Shown: positions 29,204-38,559, counted from the first letter of the stretch. The stretch is 64,000 nucleotides of DNA from Mucilaginibacter jinjuensis (GCF_028596025.1 NZ_CP117167.1:4836001-4900000), one strand, 5' to 3'. Made by a program: numbers and translations. Notes: generated from the letters alone by a model not told the origin.

Positions 29204-32200
29204 TTAAAATGTTACGTTAACACCTAAAATATACTGTCTTTGGTTGGTTGGGTAGCTACCGTAATCAACACCAAACGCTGCACTTTGAGTAGCATTTGAA
29301 ACACCGTTATATGAAGATGGCTGTAACTCTGGATCTAAACCGTCGTATTTGGTAATAGTAAACAGGTTGGTACCTTGAACATATACACGCACTTTGCTGA
29401 TACCCACTTTTTTGGTAGTGTTTACAGGAATAGTGTAACCTATTTGAGCAACACGCATTTTCAGGAACGAACCGTTTTCAACATAATAGCTACTACCGAT
29501 AGTTGAACCCATAGTTTGCGAGTAACTTGCTTTAGTAACAGTTGGATTGGTTACACCTGGTGAACCCCATGAATTATACAATGCAGCTTGTGATTTGCCA
29601 CCTGTAAATGATGAGTAGAAATCTGTGTAGTATTTAGTGAAGTTATAGTCATCGTTACCTTGTGAACCATAAAATACTGCAGTAAAGTCAAAGCCTTTGT
29701 AAGCAGCGTTAAGGTTTACACCATAGGTAAAGTTAGGGTTCGGGTTACCGATAAAGGTACGGTCATTGGCATCAATTTTACCATCGCCATTAATATCAGC
29801 GTATTTGAATGAACCTGCAGCAGCGCCAGCATAAGTTGGAGCAGCATTAGCCTCAGCAGTGCTGTTGTTTAAGCCAATAACTTTATAACCGAAGAATGAA
29901 CCAATTGGATGACCAACTTCGTTACGGATAAGGTAACCTACACGAGAGTTAGATGCATCGAAGTAGTCGCCCGGGATAGAAGTAACTTCGTTTTTGTAAG
30001 TTGTAATGTTAGCACCAATGCTGTAAGTAAAATCACTACCGGCAACACCATGGTAGGTGGCTGAAATATCCCAACCACGGTTTTGGATATCACCAATGTT
30101 AACAAACGGAGCTGTAGCACCACCTACTGTAGCAGGCAATGGTTGAGGGTACAATAAACCAGAGATTGATTTTTTGTAGTACTCAACAGACATATCCAAA
30201 TGGTTGAATAAAGTTGCATCTAAACCAAAGTTTGCAATTTTATCTTTTTCCCAGCTGGTGTTTGCGTTACCAATTTGTGAGTTGTTAAAGCCCTGGCTGG
30301 TTACTGTACCATTGATTGCATAATATGATGAACCGAAACCTGAACCGAACAAGCTGTAAGCGTTAGAGCCGTTGATGTTGGCGTTATTACCGGCAACACC
30401 GTAGCTACCACGTAATTTCAGGTCATTAATCCAGCTAATACCTTTCATGAAATCTTCCTGAGATATACGCCATGCAGCAGTACCTGCAGGGAAGTTACCC
30501 CATTTTTCGTTACCGAATGCAGAGTAACCGTCACGACGGATAGTACCGCTTAAGATGTAACGATCGTTATAGATATAATCAACTTTAGCAAATAATGAAC
30601 GGGTAGCAGTTGGCTGGATAGCATTGCTTTGTGCTTTGTTATTCAATGTACCGTTGCTCACGTTAGCATAATCAGGATCTACCGAGAAAAGGTTGGTAGA
30701 TACACCACTTAAAAATCTTCCGTAAAATTCTCTTTGCTCGTAACCGGCAAATGCACTGATATTGTGTTTACCTATTACTTGAGCATATTTAATGGTGTTT
30801 GTCCAGTTATAGTTGCTGTTATATCTTGAGTTTTCGAAATAACCGTTAGATGTACCGTGGTTTTCATAATCGTTATAGGCATTTAAGCTACTGAAACCAT
30901 ACTCCCAGTCATTAAAGTAAGTACCAGAAAACTGAGTTCTTGCAGTAAAGTGTTTCAGGAAATCAGCTTCAGCAAAGGCACTACCTTGGATTTGCCAGGT
31001 TTTGTCGAAGTTATCTTTAGTTCTGTATTGTTGTGCAACAGGGTTAGCTGCGTTACCAAGTGGCTCACCACCCGGGCCATCATAAGTACCACCAAAGTTA
31101 CCGCCAATATCATAAACCGGGATTTGAGGCATAATACGGTAACTCATTGAAATCGCATTGTTTTCTGCCTGGTTACCGTAACCGCCATAACCATTAGGGT
31201 TACCGTAAGGGGTTTCTTTATAAAACATATAAGCTGTTTCACCTACACGGATGTGGTCATTCAGTGCAAATGTAGTATTGATACGTGCCTGGTATCTTTT
31301 CAGGTAAGTATCAATTAAAGTACCTTGTTGATCAAGATAACCTAAAGAGAACAAATAAGCGTTTTTATCGGTACCGCCACTTGCAGTAATGTTGTGGCTT
31401 TGAATTGGAGCCGATTTAAAAATTTCGTGGAACCAGTCAGTACCTTGTTGGTTAAATTTCTGGATTAGGAAATCGTTAGCCGGGTTGTTGGCATCAAAAT
31501 GATAATCACCTAAATTAACATTATCGCCGGCACCTTGCCCTTTTGTACCATTCCAGCCGTAAGTTGGGATACCAAGGCTGCTGGTATAAATTTTATTGGG
31601 GCCGATGTTACCATTGTCGCCCGCAGCAGAAGCAAGTTGAGCCATGCCTTGTGGGGTTAAAGTATGCCAAACGTTGCCGCCCGGAGGAACCTGGGTACCA
31701 TAAAAGCCATCATAACTGATAGTAGTTTTACCAGATTTACCTCTTTTAGTAGTAATTAAGATAACACCATTACCGCCAGATACACCATAGATAGCAGCAG
31801 TACCCGCATCTTTCAATACGCTTATGCTTTCGATATCGTTAGGGTTAAGATCAGACATGCTGTTGGTTTGCACCCCATCAATTACGTATAAAGGCGCACT
31901 GTTACCAAAGCTCGATACACCGCGTACAAACACGTTACTACCTGCACCAGGGGCACCTGCTGTAAGCACGGTAACACCCGAAGCCTGGCCTTGTAATAAT
32001 TGCTCAGAGCTACCTGTAGGCAGTTTTTTAGCATCACTAACGTTTACCACAGCAACCGCACCAGAGATATCTTTTTTGCGTTGAGAGGTGTAACCTGTTA
32101 CGATTACTTCGTTTAATGATTTGTTATTTACTTGTAATGTGATAGGGTAAGCAGCAGCACCGGTTACGTTAACTTCTGTAGTTGCATAACCTACATAAGT

Positions 32201-32434
32201 GATTACCAGTGTTTGGCCAGACGTGGCGCTTAGGGTAAAATTACCGTTAACATCAGTTACAGTACCAATAGTTGTGCCTTTAATGCGGATAGCGGCACCA
32301 ACTACAGGTTGCTTGTCATCACTGCCAACAATGTGGCCGGTGATCTTTGTTTGAGCTGTAACTGCCAATGAAGAGAGTATGCAGCATAGTAGCATGCACA
32401 GCACCCTTACCTTGAGGAGTAAACTTTTAAACAT
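29204..32434 (-). CDS. SusC/RagA-family TonB-linked outer-membrane transporter
   Basis: A 1076-residue TonB-dependent channel. A signal peptide (cut after VTAQ) is followed by a carboxypeptidase-like regulatory domain (KITGHIVGSDDKQPVVGAAI, about 30-110), the SusC signature NEVIVTGY, the plug (VFVRGVSSFGNSAPLYVIDG) and a large barrel ending in Phe. No STN domain is present, so control by an ECF sigma/anti-sigma pair is unlikely; this fits the divergent NUDIX-type regulator. First gene of the locus, with a long (733-base) upstream region. Confidence 0.97.
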   Translation of the reverse strand: MFKSLLLKVRVLCMLLCCILSSLAVTAQTKITGHIVGSDDKQPVVGAAIRIKGTTIGTVTDVNGNFTLSATSGQTLVITYVGYATTEVNVTGAAAYPITLQVNNKSLNEVIVTGYTSQRKKDISGAVAVVNVSDAKKLPTGSSEQLLQGQASGVTVLTAGAPGAGSNVFVRGVSSFGNSAPLYVIDGVQTNSMSDLNPNDIESISVLKDAGTAAIYGVSGGNGVILITTKRGKSGKTTISYDGFYGTQVPPGGNVWHTLTPQGMAQLASAAGDNGNIGPNKIYTSSLGIPTYGWNGTKGQGAGDNVNLGDYHFDANNPANDFLIQKFNQQGTDWFHEIFKSAPIQSHNITASGGTDKNAYLFSLGYLDQQGTLIDTYLKRYQARINTTFALNDHIRVGETAYMFYKETPYGNPNGYGGYGNQAENNAISMSYRIMPQIPVYDIGGNFGGTYDGPGGEPLGNAANPVAQQYRTKDNFDKTWQIQGSAFAEADFLKHFTARTQFSGTYFNDWEYGFSSLNAYNDYENHGTSNGYFENSRYNSNYNWTNTIKYAQVIGKHNISAFAGYEQREFYGRFLSGVSTNLFSVDPDYANVSNGTLNNKAQSNAIQPTATRSLFAKVDYIYNDRYILSGTIRRDGYSAFGNEKWGNFPAGTAAWRISQEDFMKGISWINDLKLRGSYGVAGNNANINGSNAYSLFGSGFGSSYYAINGTVTSQGFNNSQIGNANTSWEKDKIANFGLDATLFNHLDMSVEYYKKSISGLLYPQPLPATVGGATAPFVNIGDIQNRGWDISATYHGVAGSDFTYSIGANITTYKNEVTSIPGDYFDASNSRVGYLIRNEVGHPIGSFFGYKVIGLNNSTAEANAAPTYAGAAAGSFKYADINGDGKIDANDRTFIGNPNPNFTYGVNLNAAYKGFDFTAVFYGSQGNDDYNFTKYYTDFYSSFTGGKSQAALYNSWGSPGVTNPTVTKASYSQTMGSTIGSSYYVENGSFLKMRVAQIGYTIPVNTTKKVGISKVRVYVQGTNLFTITKYDGLDPELQPSSYNGVSNATQSAAFGVDYGSYPTNQRQYILGVNVTF

Positions 32435-32780
32435 GAGATTGAGATTTTAGTTGATTAATTTAATTGATTTATTATTGAGCTTATTTGTTGAGAGAGACAA
32501 AGCACCATAAAAACCCTTAGCCCCTAAGGGCCAGAATTAAATGTGCCCCTGGGGTAACCATTATGCTGCGTGACAGCATGGTTAAATTTTACCCGAAGAA
32601 ATTTAAGTAAAGGTTTTACCATAGTTTGCTATTAGCTACAAAAATTTGATTTAACATATTCATTTCTAAACGTGGATTTGAATAGCGTCCGTAATCTTTT
32701 TTTGTTATAATAATATCAGGATTTTAATACGTCCTGCTTTAGTACTGTTATATAATTGGCTTAATCCTAATGTAGATTAA

Positions 32781-32795
32781 GTGTAGGGCATACAC
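32781..32795. promoter_or_regulatory. Candidate operator 1, GTGTA-N5-TACAC
   Basis: Palindrome with spacer GGGCA, preceded by TTAA and followed by AAGGGCTTTT. It is adjacent to a CTTAATC/GATTAAG inverted repeat. A second copy lies 69 bases away, centre to centre. Confidence 0.55.
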
Positions 32796-32849
32796 AAGGG
32801 CTTTTGCAGAATTATTATTAATTTAAAAAATACCGTATTTATCAAATAA

Positions 32850-32864
32850 GTGTAAAGTATACAC
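32850..32864. promoter_or_regulatory. Candidate operator 2, GTGTA-N5-TACAC
   Basis: Same palindrome with spacer AAGTA. The shared context AAGTGTA....ATACACA continues beyond the arms in both copies. This suggests a dimeric regulator, most simply the divergent NUDIX-type protein. Confidence 0.55.
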
Positions 32865-33167
32865 AGGTGTTTTTTAGATTTATCACAATACATACTACCT
32901 GCAATTGTGATTTTAATAACAATGTTTTGCAACAAAATGGGGGTATGTTTGTCAAAAACAAGGGCTATGTTAAGCAACTTTTGTATTTACCTTAACATAA
33001 TTTAAACAAACGCCTTTTTTATGGATGCATTTTTTGTTTTGAGGTGATATAAATTGATGTTAAAAATTCATCACATTTAGGGGTAAAATAGTATATTTTG
33101 GGTTGCACCTATTTAAAATATATTGATCACTTTTGAACAAAAATCGTTGTTATTAGCTTATTATTAA

Positions 33168-33929
33168 ATGTTTACAAGACAGGAATTAATAGAATACACC
33201 CGTGAAGCCAAAAAAAACTGGCTGAATCATATATCTATCGACTGTGTAGTTTTTGGTTTTCATGAAGGCCAGTTGAAAGTATTATCCCTAAAAATTAAGG
33301 ATGAGCAAAAATGGTACTTACCAGGCGGTTTTGTTTTGAAAGACGAACACCTGGACGATGCTGCCAACCGGATACTAAAACAGCGCACGGGCCTTGATGA
33401 AATATTTTTGCAGCAATTCCACGTATTTGGAGATCCGCAGCGTTCGCGGCCCCATTATGAGATGTATAAAGATTTAGTGGACAACCAGGATAACTGGTTC
33501 AGCAACCGTTTTATCACTATTGGTTATTATGCCCTGGTTGATTTTCATAACACGGTTCCTGCACCGGATGCTTTATCAGAAAAATGCGTTTGGTGTGGCC
33601 TGGATGACCTTCCGATGTTTATCCTCGATCATAAACAGATTTTAGATAATGCGCTTGATGCCCTACGCCTGCAGCTCAACTACCAGCCAATTGGTTACAA
33701 CCTGATGCCGCATGAGTTTACCATGCCCGAGCTGCAAAAGCTTTACGAAACTATCCTCGATAAAAAACTCGACCGCCGGAATTTTCAGCGCAAAATTTTA
33801 GCTTTCGATATCTTGAACAGATCTGAGCACCCACGCAAGGGCGGCGCACACAAAGCACCTTATCTATACTCGTTTAATCTCGAAAAATATCAGCAGGCGT
33901 TGAAAGAAGGACTGGCTGCGGGGTGGTAA
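33168..33929 (+). CDS. NUDIX-fold transcriptional regulator (NrtR/AraR type)
   Basis: A 253-residue protein with an N-terminal NUDIX fold and a C-terminal winged-helix region (FTMPELQKLYETILDKKLDR, then RNFQRKILAFDIL). The NUDIX box region (about 53-75, GGFVLKDEHLDDAANRILKQ) lacks the REUxEE catalytic glutamates, so it probably senses a ligand rather than hydrolysing one. Proteins of this type control sugar-use genes in Bacteroidota. Its divergent position to susC, plus two palindromes in between, make it the likely regulator of the locus. The ligand is unknown. Confidence 0.86.
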   Translation: MFTRQELIEYTREAKKNWLNHISIDCVVFGFHEGQLKVLSLKIKDEQKWYLPGGFVLKDEHLDDAANRILKQRTGLDEIFLQQFHVFGDPQRSRPHYEMYKDLVDNQDNWFSNRFITIGYYALVDFHNTVPAPDALSEKCVWCGLDDLPMFILDHKQILDNALDALRLQLNYQPIGYNLMPHEFTMPELQKLYETILDKKLDRRNFQRKILAFDILNRSEHPRKGGAHKAPYLYSFNLEKYQQALKEGLAAGW

Positions 33930-33931
33930 TA

Positions 33932-33951
33932 TATACCTTATATAAGGTATA
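33932..33951. repeat. 20-bp perfect palindrome between convergent genes
   Basis: TATACCTTAT followed by its exact complement ATAAGGTATA, right after the regulator stop and before the MBL gene stop. It may be a weak terminator; it lacks a T-run and a GC-rich stem. Confidence 0.5.
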
Positions 33952-33955
33952 CGTT

Positions 33956-34720
33956 TTAGAGGGTTATCTGCAAACCATCATAGGCTAAATGAATGTTTGC
34001 AGGTAACTCGGCACTCACATCCGCATGCTTGCCCAGGCGGTGGCTGATGTGGGTAAAGTAGGTATGCTCCGCTCCCATTTCCTGAGCAAAAGCAATGGCT
34101 TCATCAAAGGTAAAATGCGAGATATGGCTTTGTCTTTGCAGCGCATTGATCACCAAAATTTTGCTCCCTTTAATTTTCTCACGCTCGGTATCACTAATGG
34201 TTTTGGCATCGGTGATATAAGTAAAATCTTTAACCCTGAAACCAAGAACCGGCAGCTTGTAGTGCAGCACCTCTATCGGTGTTAACTTCACTTCGCCTAT
34301 ATGAAAAGGAGTATTCTTATCTATAGTATGCAGGTTAACTTGCGGGATGCCCGGATATTTAAAATCACTGAAAATGTAGTAGAACTCGCGCTTCAAGGCT
34401 ACTTGTACCTGCTCATTAGCATATACACTCATTGCAGCTTGCTGTTTATAGTTAAACGCGCGGATATCATCCAGCCCGGCAATATGGTCTTTATGTTCGT
34501 GGGTAAAAACTACGGCATCGAGGTGCATTACCTTGGCGCGCAACATTTGGTATCGAAAATCGGGACCGGTATCAACAACAATCACTTTTCCATCGCTTTC
34601 TATTAAAATAGAAGAGCGTAGCCTGTTATCCCGCTTATCGGTAGAAGTACATACTTCGCAAGTGCAGGCTATAACGGGTACACCCTGTGAAGTTCCGGTT
34701 CCTAAAAAAGTGATGGTCAC
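33956..34720 (-). CDS. MBL-fold metallo-hydrolase (PhnP-like)
   Basis: A 254-residue metallo-beta-lactamase-fold phosphodiesterase-like enzyme. It opens MTITFLGTGTSQGVPVIACT with Cys pairs in CTCEVC. The metal motif THEHKDHIAGLDD is at 73-85, and THISHRLGKH lies near the C-terminus. The layout matches PhnP/cyclic phosphodiesterase relatives. The GTG start overlaps the upstream gene's TGA by four bases (GTGA), so the two are translationally coupled. No phosphonate genes are nearby, so the substrate is open. Confidence 0.88.
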   Translation of the reverse strand: MTITFLGTGTSQGVPVIACTCEVCTSTDKRDNRLRSSILIESDGKVIVVDTGPDFRYQMLRAKVMHLDAVVFTHEHKDHIAGLDDIRAFNYKQQAAMSVYANEQVQVALKREFYYIFSDFKYPGIPQVNLHTIDKNTPFHIGEVKLTPIEVLHYKLPVLGFRVKDFTYITDAKTISDTEREKIKGSKILVINALQRQSHISHFTFDEAIAFAQEMGAEHTYFTHISHRLGKHADVSAELPANIHLAYDGLQITL

Positions 34721-34989
34721 AGCTGTAATTCGGTTTGTTTTATTTGCTGATAGAAAGCCAGCTGTTTATCGTCAAATTGCTTCTGATCAAAATCTGTGGT
34801 GCGGATTAACTCGGCCAAAGCCAGTATTTTGCTCTCCAGGTTCGAAAACTTGTTTACCACAATCATACGGCTGCTTTGCAGCAGGCAAGCGCCCGTTTTA
34901 AAATTGCCTTTCTCATACCTTACCTTATAACCTGCCGCTTTCAGCAGATTTTCCAGTTTCTCTAACGTATGATTGGTGGCTGTTAACAT
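34717..34989 (-). CDS. Small conserved-type protein, unknown function
   Basis: A 90-residue protein starting MLTATNHTLEKLENLLKAAG. It reads as a helical N-terminus, a central beta region (YKVRYEKGNFKTGACLLQSS) and a C-terminal Gln-rich helix. The family is not recognised with certainty. ATG 34989 is preferred to the start at 35046, which would add unrelated hydrophobic residues. Its stop overlaps the MBL start, so its role is probably tied to that enzyme. Confidence 0.75.
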   Translation of the reverse strand: MLTATNHTLEKLENLLKAAGYKVRYEKGNFKTGACLLQSSRMIVVNKFSNLESKILALAELIRTTDFDQKQFDDKQLAFYQQIKQTELQL

Positions 34990-35051
34990 TATTATATATA
35001 ACGTGGCTTTTTCAAAAATAGTAAAGTATGCTGTAAAATTGACCAATTGTT

Positions 35052-35084
35052 TACAAAAAAGGCCAACCGTTAAGGTTAGCCTTT
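35052..35084 (-). terminator. lolA terminator
   Basis: On the minus strand AAAGGCTAACC / GGTTGGCCTTT (one mismatch) is followed by a T-run, about 26 bases after the lolA-like stop. Confidence 0.85.
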
Positions 35085-35109
35085 AAATATCATAGTTTGT
35101 ATACCTATA

Positions 35110-35790
35110 TTATCGTAAATCAACCACCTCGACACCCGGGTGTGCTTTGGCATCAAACCCGAAAGTACTATCAGGCAAGGCTGCATTGCCCGAGAAGGTT
35201 TTAATAGTATAGTTATACTTATTACCGTTTTTATCGAATATTAAAGCGCTTGCAATTTCCTTTTGGGCTTTATCAATAAACAACCTGATTTTGAATACCG
35301 ATTTCTTAGCATCTTCCGGGCTCAGGTCAATTACCTGGCAGGTTTTACCGTTTAACTTCTGGTCGCCGGTGTAAAGGTATTTGTAGCCTTTTTGGTAGAT
35401 GGTGAAAATTTGAGCAGGGTTAAAACCTTCACCGCTTTTATCAACATCACTTACCTGAACTTCGTTATCTTTTTTAAGGTAAGTCCACTGGGTTTTACCA
35501 TCGCTGATAATTTCCTGCGCTATCGAAGGTTTGCCTGCAACGGGTTTACCATAAATGGTAACCTTAAACTTGCTGCTTTTTGATTTGGCTACCAAAGTAC
35601 CGGTTTGGGTTTCTTTGATATTAGCCGCAGGGTTTTCTAAAGTAAAAGCGAAGTCTGTTTTAATGGCATCGTAGCTTTTGTATTTCTGGGTAACCGCATC
35701 TAAAATAGTTTTAGCCTGGGCATCCTTCTGTGCAAACGATTTGTTGAAGCCAATAAGGGCCAGTATAAAAAGTAGTGTGTATTTTTTCAT
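35110..35790 (-). CDS. LolA-like outer-membrane lipoprotein carrier protein
   Basis: A 226-residue periplasmic protein with a signal peptide (cut after KSFAQ) and the LolA/LolB half-barrel pattern: TILDAVTQKYKSYDAIKTDF, then the ISDGKTQWTYLKKDNEVQVS strand pair and KIRLFIDKAQKEI. It would ferry lipoproteins from the Lol ABC transporter to the outer membrane. It lies directly downstream of ftsK on the same strand (63-base gap) and has its own terminator. Confidence 0.87.
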   Translation of the reverse strand: MKKYTLLFILALIGFNKSFAQKDAQAKTILDAVTQKYKSYDAIKTDFAFTLENPAANIKETQTGTLVAKSKSSKFKVTIYGKPVAGKPSIAQEIISDGKTQWTYLKKDNEVQVSDVDKSGEGFNPAQIFTIYQKGYKYLYTGDQKLNGKTCQVIDLSPEDAKKSVFKIRLFIDKAQKEIASALIFDKNGNKYNYTIKTFSGNAALPDSTFGFDAKAHPGVEVVDLR

Positions 35791-35853
35791 GAGCTTGTTT
35801 CCCCAAAATATACCGGGGTATTTATAGATTAGATAGTTAAATGTATATATGGT

Positions 35854-38529
35854 TTAATCACGCGGCTTGGCTAATTCTTCGAGGTGGCGCTCCAGGCTGT
35901 ACTCATCCGGATATAAAACCTCGCGGGCTTTACTGCCTTCGAACGGGCCGACAATACCTGCGGCTTCCAGCTGATCTATAATTCTACCGGCACGGTTGTA
36001 ACCAAGTTTTAGTTTCCGCTGAATTAATGAGGTTGAGCCTTGCTGATGTAGTACAATTAAACGGGCTGCATCTTCGAACATTGAATCACGATCATTAGCG
36101 TCAAATTCTTTCGGGCTGCTGTTTGCTTCGCCTTCTCCAACATATTCTGGCAATAACATGGCGGTTGCATAGCCACGCTGGTTACCAATAAAGTCTGATA
36201 CCAGCTCCACTTCCGGCGTATCCACAAAGGCACACTGTAAACGGATCAAATCGCTACCCATGGCCAGCAACATATCCCCGCGACCGATCAATTGATCTGC
36301 ACCGCCCGAATCCAGAATGGTACGCGAATCGATCTTAGACAATACCCTGAATGCCAACCTGGCCGGGAAGTTGGCCTTAATAGTACCCGTAATAATATTT
36401 ACCGATGGGCGCTGCGTTGCAATAACCAGGTGGATCCCGATGGCACGTGCCAGCTGCGCCAAACGGGCAATTGGTGTTTCTACCTCTTTACCGGCCGTCA
36501 TCATTAAATCGGCAAACTCATCCACAATCAGTACGATGAATGGTAGGAAACGGTGACCTTCATTCGGGTTAAGCTTGCGATTAACAAACTTGGCATTATA
36601 CTCTTTGAGGTTACGTACCTGTGCATCTTTCAACAGATCATAACGCTGATCCATCTCGATACACAACGAGTTGAGCGTGTTAATTACCTTTTTAGTATCG
36701 GTGATAATAGCATCGGCCTCATCTGGCAATTTCGCCAAAAAGTGTCTTTCTATCTTGCGGAACAGCGTAAGCTCCACCTTCTTAGGATCCACCAGCACGA
36801 ACTTCAATTCGGCCGGGTGACGCTTATATAATAAAGATACCAAAATAGCATTGATACCAACCGATTTACCCTGACCGGTTGCCCCTGCTACCAGTAAGTG
36901 AGGCATCTTGGCCAGATCGGCAATAAATACTTCGTTCGAAATGGTTTTACCCAACGCGATAGGTAAATCCATCGTGGTGTTCTGGAACTTCTCTGAGTTC
37001 AGCACAGAACGCATCGAAACCATCTCAGGATGTTGATTTGGCACCTCGATACCAATAGTGCCTTTACCCGGCATTGGCGCAATAATACGGATACCCAATG
37101 CGGCTAAGCTTAAGGCAATATCATCCTCAAGGTTCTTGATCTTCGAGATCCGTACACCCGGAGCTGGGATAATTTCGTACAGTGTAACTGTTGGACCGAT
37201 GGTTGCCTTGATCTTATCAATCTCGATATTATAGTGGTTCAGCGTGGCAACAATTTTGTTTTTGTTGGCCTCGAGTTCACCTGCATCGACAGAAATTTTA
37301 TTCGAGCCGTAATTCTCTAATAGATCAATCGGAGGATATTTATAACCTGATAAATCGAGCTTAGGATCAAAGGCACCGAATTTCTCAACCAGTTCGTTAG
37401 CTGTTTTTGGCGTTTCCTGCTCAATCGTTAACTCGGCCTGCGGGCGGGTTTCTTCTATCTCCAGCGTAAGCGGAATTTCATTCGTTTCTTCTTCCTCCTC
37501 CACATCAGCCGGGTCTTCCATCAAAGGTTCCGGCGTAAGGATGATAGGTTCGTGCAGGATGTTATTTTGTAAAACCGTGGTATGTGCTGTAGTATGCGGC
37601 ACAATGCTTTCGGTTTCTACAGGCTCTGCAGCCACAACAGGTTTGTGTACTATAATATTCTGCTGCAGGCGCTCTTCATCTACGTTATCATTGTCTGGCA
37701 ATGGTTCAAAACGGGCACGGTTGCTTTTCCAATCCAATGGATCTGGAATGTCGCCTTCAATATCAACGGGCTCGGGCACAATACCGTCGGCACCTATTGC
37801 CGATGGCATTAAGCCGCCTTTGGTTTTACGCTCAGGTAATTTAAAGTCGATGTTGTAAGCAATGATCAATACGGTTAAACCTGCAAAAACTAGCAAGCAA
37901 CCTGTACCGGCCTGCCCTATCTGCGCATCAAGTAAACGGTTGCTCCAATAGCCAAACTCGCCCTCTAAAAAATGAGGATAGTCTGAAATCAAGCCATGTA
38001 CAAAGCCAATAGCAACTGAAAAGAATATGATCCCGAAAAATGAATAGGCTAAAGTTTTGGCCAGCGAAAAAAGCCTGATCTTAAATAACAGGCGATAACC
38101 GATAATAACAAATATGCCTACAAAAATATAAGAGGCTAAGCCGAACCACTGGTAAATAAACTGATCTGACAATAGCGCGCCAAGCTTACCCATCCAGTTA
38201 TCAACTATCGGGTCTTTAACGCCGTTATCAAGCAGCTCCTGCTGGGTTTTAAACAGGTTATGCCAGCCGCCATTAGCGTGCGACACATAACTTTGATCTT
38301 GCTGCCAGGTAAATAAATAGGCAGTGAAGGCTATAAAAAAGAAGATAGACAGGATGAGGAAAAACAAGCCGATGATCTTAATCAGACGGCCATTGTTACG
38401 GAGATCGAACTGTGGTAGCTCTATCCGGGGCCTTGTCCTTTTCCCTGGTTCTTCTTTGGCAGAACCCTGACGAGGCTTATTTTCGTCTTTGAAACTATTA
38501 GATTTAAACTGATTCCCTTTTGGCGGCAT
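35854..38529 (-). CDS. ftsK: DNA translocase FtsK
   Basis: An 891-residue septal DNA pump that clears chromosome termini at division. About four transmembrane helices lie within residues 50-230, followed by an acidic, Pro-rich linker (about 240-380). The motor domain carries Walker A GATGQGKS at 549-556 and VLIVDEFADLMM as Walker B. The C-terminal gamma winged helix reads LKLGYNRAGRIIDQLEAAGI. The linker is short compared with E. coli FtsK. The ATG at 38529 is 22 bases after a consensus -7 element. Confidence 0.96.
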   Translation of the reverse strand: MPPKGNQFKSNSFKDENKPRQGSAKEEPGKRTRPRIELPQFDLRNNGRLIKIIGLFFLILSIFFFIAFTAYLFTWQQDQSYVSHANGGWHNLFKTQQELLDNGVKDPIVDNWMGKLGALLSDQFIYQWFGLASYIFVGIFVIIGYRLLFKIRLFSLAKTLAYSFFGIIFFSVAIGFVHGLISDYPHFLEGEFGYWSNRLLDAQIGQAGTGCLLVFAGLTVLIIAYNIDFKLPERKTKGGLMPSAIGADGIVPEPVDIEGDIPDPLDWKSNRARFEPLPDNDNVDEERLQQNIIVHKPVVAAEPVETESIVPHTTAHTTVLQNNILHEPIILTPEPLMEDPADVEEEEETNEIPLTLEIEETRPQAELTIEQETPKTANELVEKFGAFDPKLDLSGYKYPPIDLLENYGSNKISVDAGELEANKNKIVATLNHYNIEIDKIKATIGPTVTLYEIIPAPGVRISKIKNLEDDIALSLAALGIRIIAPMPGKGTIGIEVPNQHPEMVSMRSVLNSEKFQNTTMDLPIALGKTISNEVFIADLAKMPHLLVAGATGQGKSVGINAILVSLLYKRHPAELKFVLVDPKKVELTLFRKIERHFLAKLPDEADAIITDTKKVINTLNSLCIEMDQRYDLLKDAQVRNLKEYNAKFVNRKLNPNEGHRFLPFIVLIVDEFADLMMTAGKEVETPIARLAQLARAIGIHLVIATQRPSVNIITGTIKANFPARLAFRVLSKIDSRTILDSGGADQLIGRGDMLLAMGSDLIRLQCAFVDTPEVELVSDFIGNQRGYATAMLLPEYVGEGEANSSPKEFDANDRDSMFEDAARLIVLHQQGSTSLIQRKLKLGYNRAGRIIDQLEAAGIVGPFEGSKAREVLYPDEYSLERHLEELAKPRD

Positions 38530-38551
38530 CCTGATTCAACAGATTTAATTA

Positions 38552-38559
38552 CAAATATA
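38552..38559 (-). promoter_or_regulatory. ftsK promoter, -7 element
   Basis: On the minus strand TATATTTG matches TAnnTTTG, 22 bases before the ftsK ATG. The -33 element is unclear. Confidence 0.5.

Larger units (their letters stand above)
32435..33167. other. 733-base control region between susC and the regulator
   Basis: AT-rich and without a supportable gene. From the susC side it holds a CCCTTAG-CCC-CTAAGGG hairpin (32514-32530), a bulged hairpin around ATGCTG/CAGCAT (32556-32583), a CTTAATC/GATTAAG inverted repeat (32760-32781) and two GTGTA-N5-TACAC palindromes. No exact TAnnTTTG promoter was found close to either start codon. A near match, TATATTTTG, lies upstream of the regulator gene. 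Confidence 0.65.

Noticed and set aside
32777..32977. 66-codon minus-strand frame upstream of susC
   Set aside because: AT-rich, without recognisable start signals or homology, and overlapping the candidate operators; the region is better read as regulatory.
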